From Edaphobacter modestus (GTDB taxonomy: Bacteria; Acidobacteriota; Terriglobia; Terriglobales; Acidobacteriaceae), in the NCBI RefSeq assembly GCF_004217555.1, contig NZ_SHKW01000001.1, positions 1,550,001-1,614,000 of the forward strand: a DNA stretch of 64,000 nt, in the 5' to 3' direction. Below, in pieces: positions 63,304 to 64,000 of this stretch. Made by a program: the position numbers and the translations under genes. The notes below the pieces were generated by a model, which ran no database searches, had not been told where the DNA came from, and saw only the letters and a list, made by a program, of their open reading frames with translations. The number at the start of each line of letters is the position of its first letter. Within the stretch, counting starts at the first letter, position 1.

Positions 63304-64000
63304 CTATTGCGCAGGCGCGGCGTATCCGCGTTCCCGCATCCACTTGATCAGGAGATCGGGCCACACGCTTAGCTGCGGGTTGGCAGTCGCCAACCCAGCA
63401 CCGTGCGCTCCATGCTGGAACAGATGCATTTCGGCGGGAACACCGGAACGGACCAGCGCCTCATAGAACATCACACTGTTCATGACCGGGACGGTCTTGT
63501 CATCGGTGGTAGAGAACAGAAACGTAGGCGGCGTCTGGGCCGTAACCTGCGTCTCCTCGGAGAGTGCGCTTACCAAAGCAGGATCCGGAGTCTCCCCTAA
63601 AAGATTGAGTCTGGAGCCGGCGTGAACCGATGGATCCATCATCGTGATGACGGGATACGCCAGAATGAGGAAATCGGGCTTACTGCTCTTCTGCTCGATA
63701 GGATCGACCGCGTTTGGATCGCCGGGGGCGAAGTGGGTTCCGGCGGATGCAGCCAGATGTCCTCCCGCAGAGAAGCCCAAAATGCCTACGTGATCTTCGG
63801 CGATTCCATATTCTCCGGCGTCTGCGCGCACCAGCCGGATTGCCCGCTGCGCATCGCCAAGCTCTACCGGGTGGTGATACCTCGGCCCAAGGCGATAACG
63901 GAGGACAAAGGCAGCTACGCCACGGTCGTTCAACCATCGGGCAACCGCAAAACCTTCCTTGTCGATGGCGAGATGCTGGTATCCACCACCGGGCGCGACA
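63304..64000 (-). CDS. Alpha/beta hydrolase, BD-FAE/acetyl-esterase type (5' end outside window)
   Basis: The frame is open to the right edge, so the N-terminus is missing. The oxyanion motif region reads APGGGYQHLA at the edge, followed by WLNDRGVAAFVLRYRLGPRYHHP. The nucleophile elbow is GILGFSAGGHLAASAGTHFA (G-x-S-x-G), and the acid and histidine are likely in FLFSTTDDKTVPVMNSV and HLFQHGAHGAGLA. This is the pattern of carbohydrate acetyl esterases and related BD-FAE hydrolases. It may be exported, but the start is not visible. The substrate is probably an acylated sugar or xylan side chain, by family only. Confidence 0.85.
   Translation of the reverse strand, partial: VAPGGGYQHLAIDKEGFAVARWLNDRGVAAFVLRYRLGPRYHHPVELGDAQRAIRLVRADAGEYGIAEDHVGILGFSAGGHLAASAGTHFAPGDPNAVDPIEQKSSKPDFLILAYPVITMMDPSVHAGSRLNLLGETPDPALVSALSEETQVTAQTPPTFLFSTTDDKTVPVMNSVMFYEALVRSGVPAEMHLFQHGAHGAGLATANPQLSVWPDLLIKWMRERGYAAPAQ

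Overview
The window looks like a chromosomal segment of an Acidobacteriota bacterium, probably of the Terriglobia/Acidobacteriaceae type. This is inferred from the mixture of genes and not from a marker tree. The supporting content is very large secreted proteins built from DUF4082 and CnaB-like repeats, choice-of-anchor D (ASH-type) repeat proteins, BNR/YCF48-like propeller proteins, a futalosine-pathway menaquinone gene (mqnE), and short dispersed repeats around the motif ATTCTGAGCGNAGCGAAGAATCC. No rRNA, tRNA or CRISPR array was seen.

Layout. 1-6225 (minus): the N-terminal 2,000 or more codons of a giant secreted repeat protein that runs off the left edge. 7057-26179: an exopolysaccharide/O-antigen cluster in two converging arms. 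The plus arm (7057-15912) holds five glycosyltransferase or polysaccharide-modifying genes, a secreted beta-helix protein and another glycosyltransferase. The minus arm (26179 down to 15927) runs Wza-type export protein, outer-membrane barrel, Wzz/GumC-type chain-length protein, CpsD-type ATPase, sugar transferase with a GGDEF-like N-terminus, Wzx flippase, glycosyltransferase and O-antigen ligase/polymerase. 26703-33166: two divergently transcribed secreted repeat proteins, an 11-repeat lipoprotein and a three-plus-two repeat protein, sharing an intergenic region with a near-perfect 31-bp palindrome. 33790-36439: a compact three-gene sugar operon (SDR, nucleotidyltransferase, glycosyltransferase).

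36450-39790 is a graveyard: fragments of a KDPG aldolase gene, IS66 tnpA and tnpB, an XRE-type antitoxin, a frameshifted unknown gene, and a damaged IS3-family element that cuts off a lipoprotein gene. 39991-44190: an L-2-hydroxyglutarate oxidase, an NtrC-type sigma-54 activator preceded by paired inverted-repeat sites, and a decayed multicopper oxidase gene. 44721-51287: GC-rich core-like genes (Spy/CpxP-like, murA, GNAT, LacI-type regulator, MFS transporter, a 29-residue membrane protein too short for usual gene calling, and a propeller protein), followed by two tandem-repeat arrays.

52276-64000 (all minus): mqnE, a BNR/YCF48-like propeller protein, an OmpA-like barrel protein with a strong terminator, then amt-glnB-glnD-nuoB as one probable transcription unit for ammonium uptake and PII signalling with a lone complex-I subunit, and finally a small conserved protein and an alpha/beta hydrolase cut by the right edge.

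The most unusual items are the divergent repeat-protein pair with its palindrome and unassigned triplicated N-terminal domain, the GGDEF-like/sugar-transferase fusion, the multi-element graveyard, the small membrane protein with a strong ribosome site and its own terminator, and the terminator at 44564 that has no visible gene in front of it.
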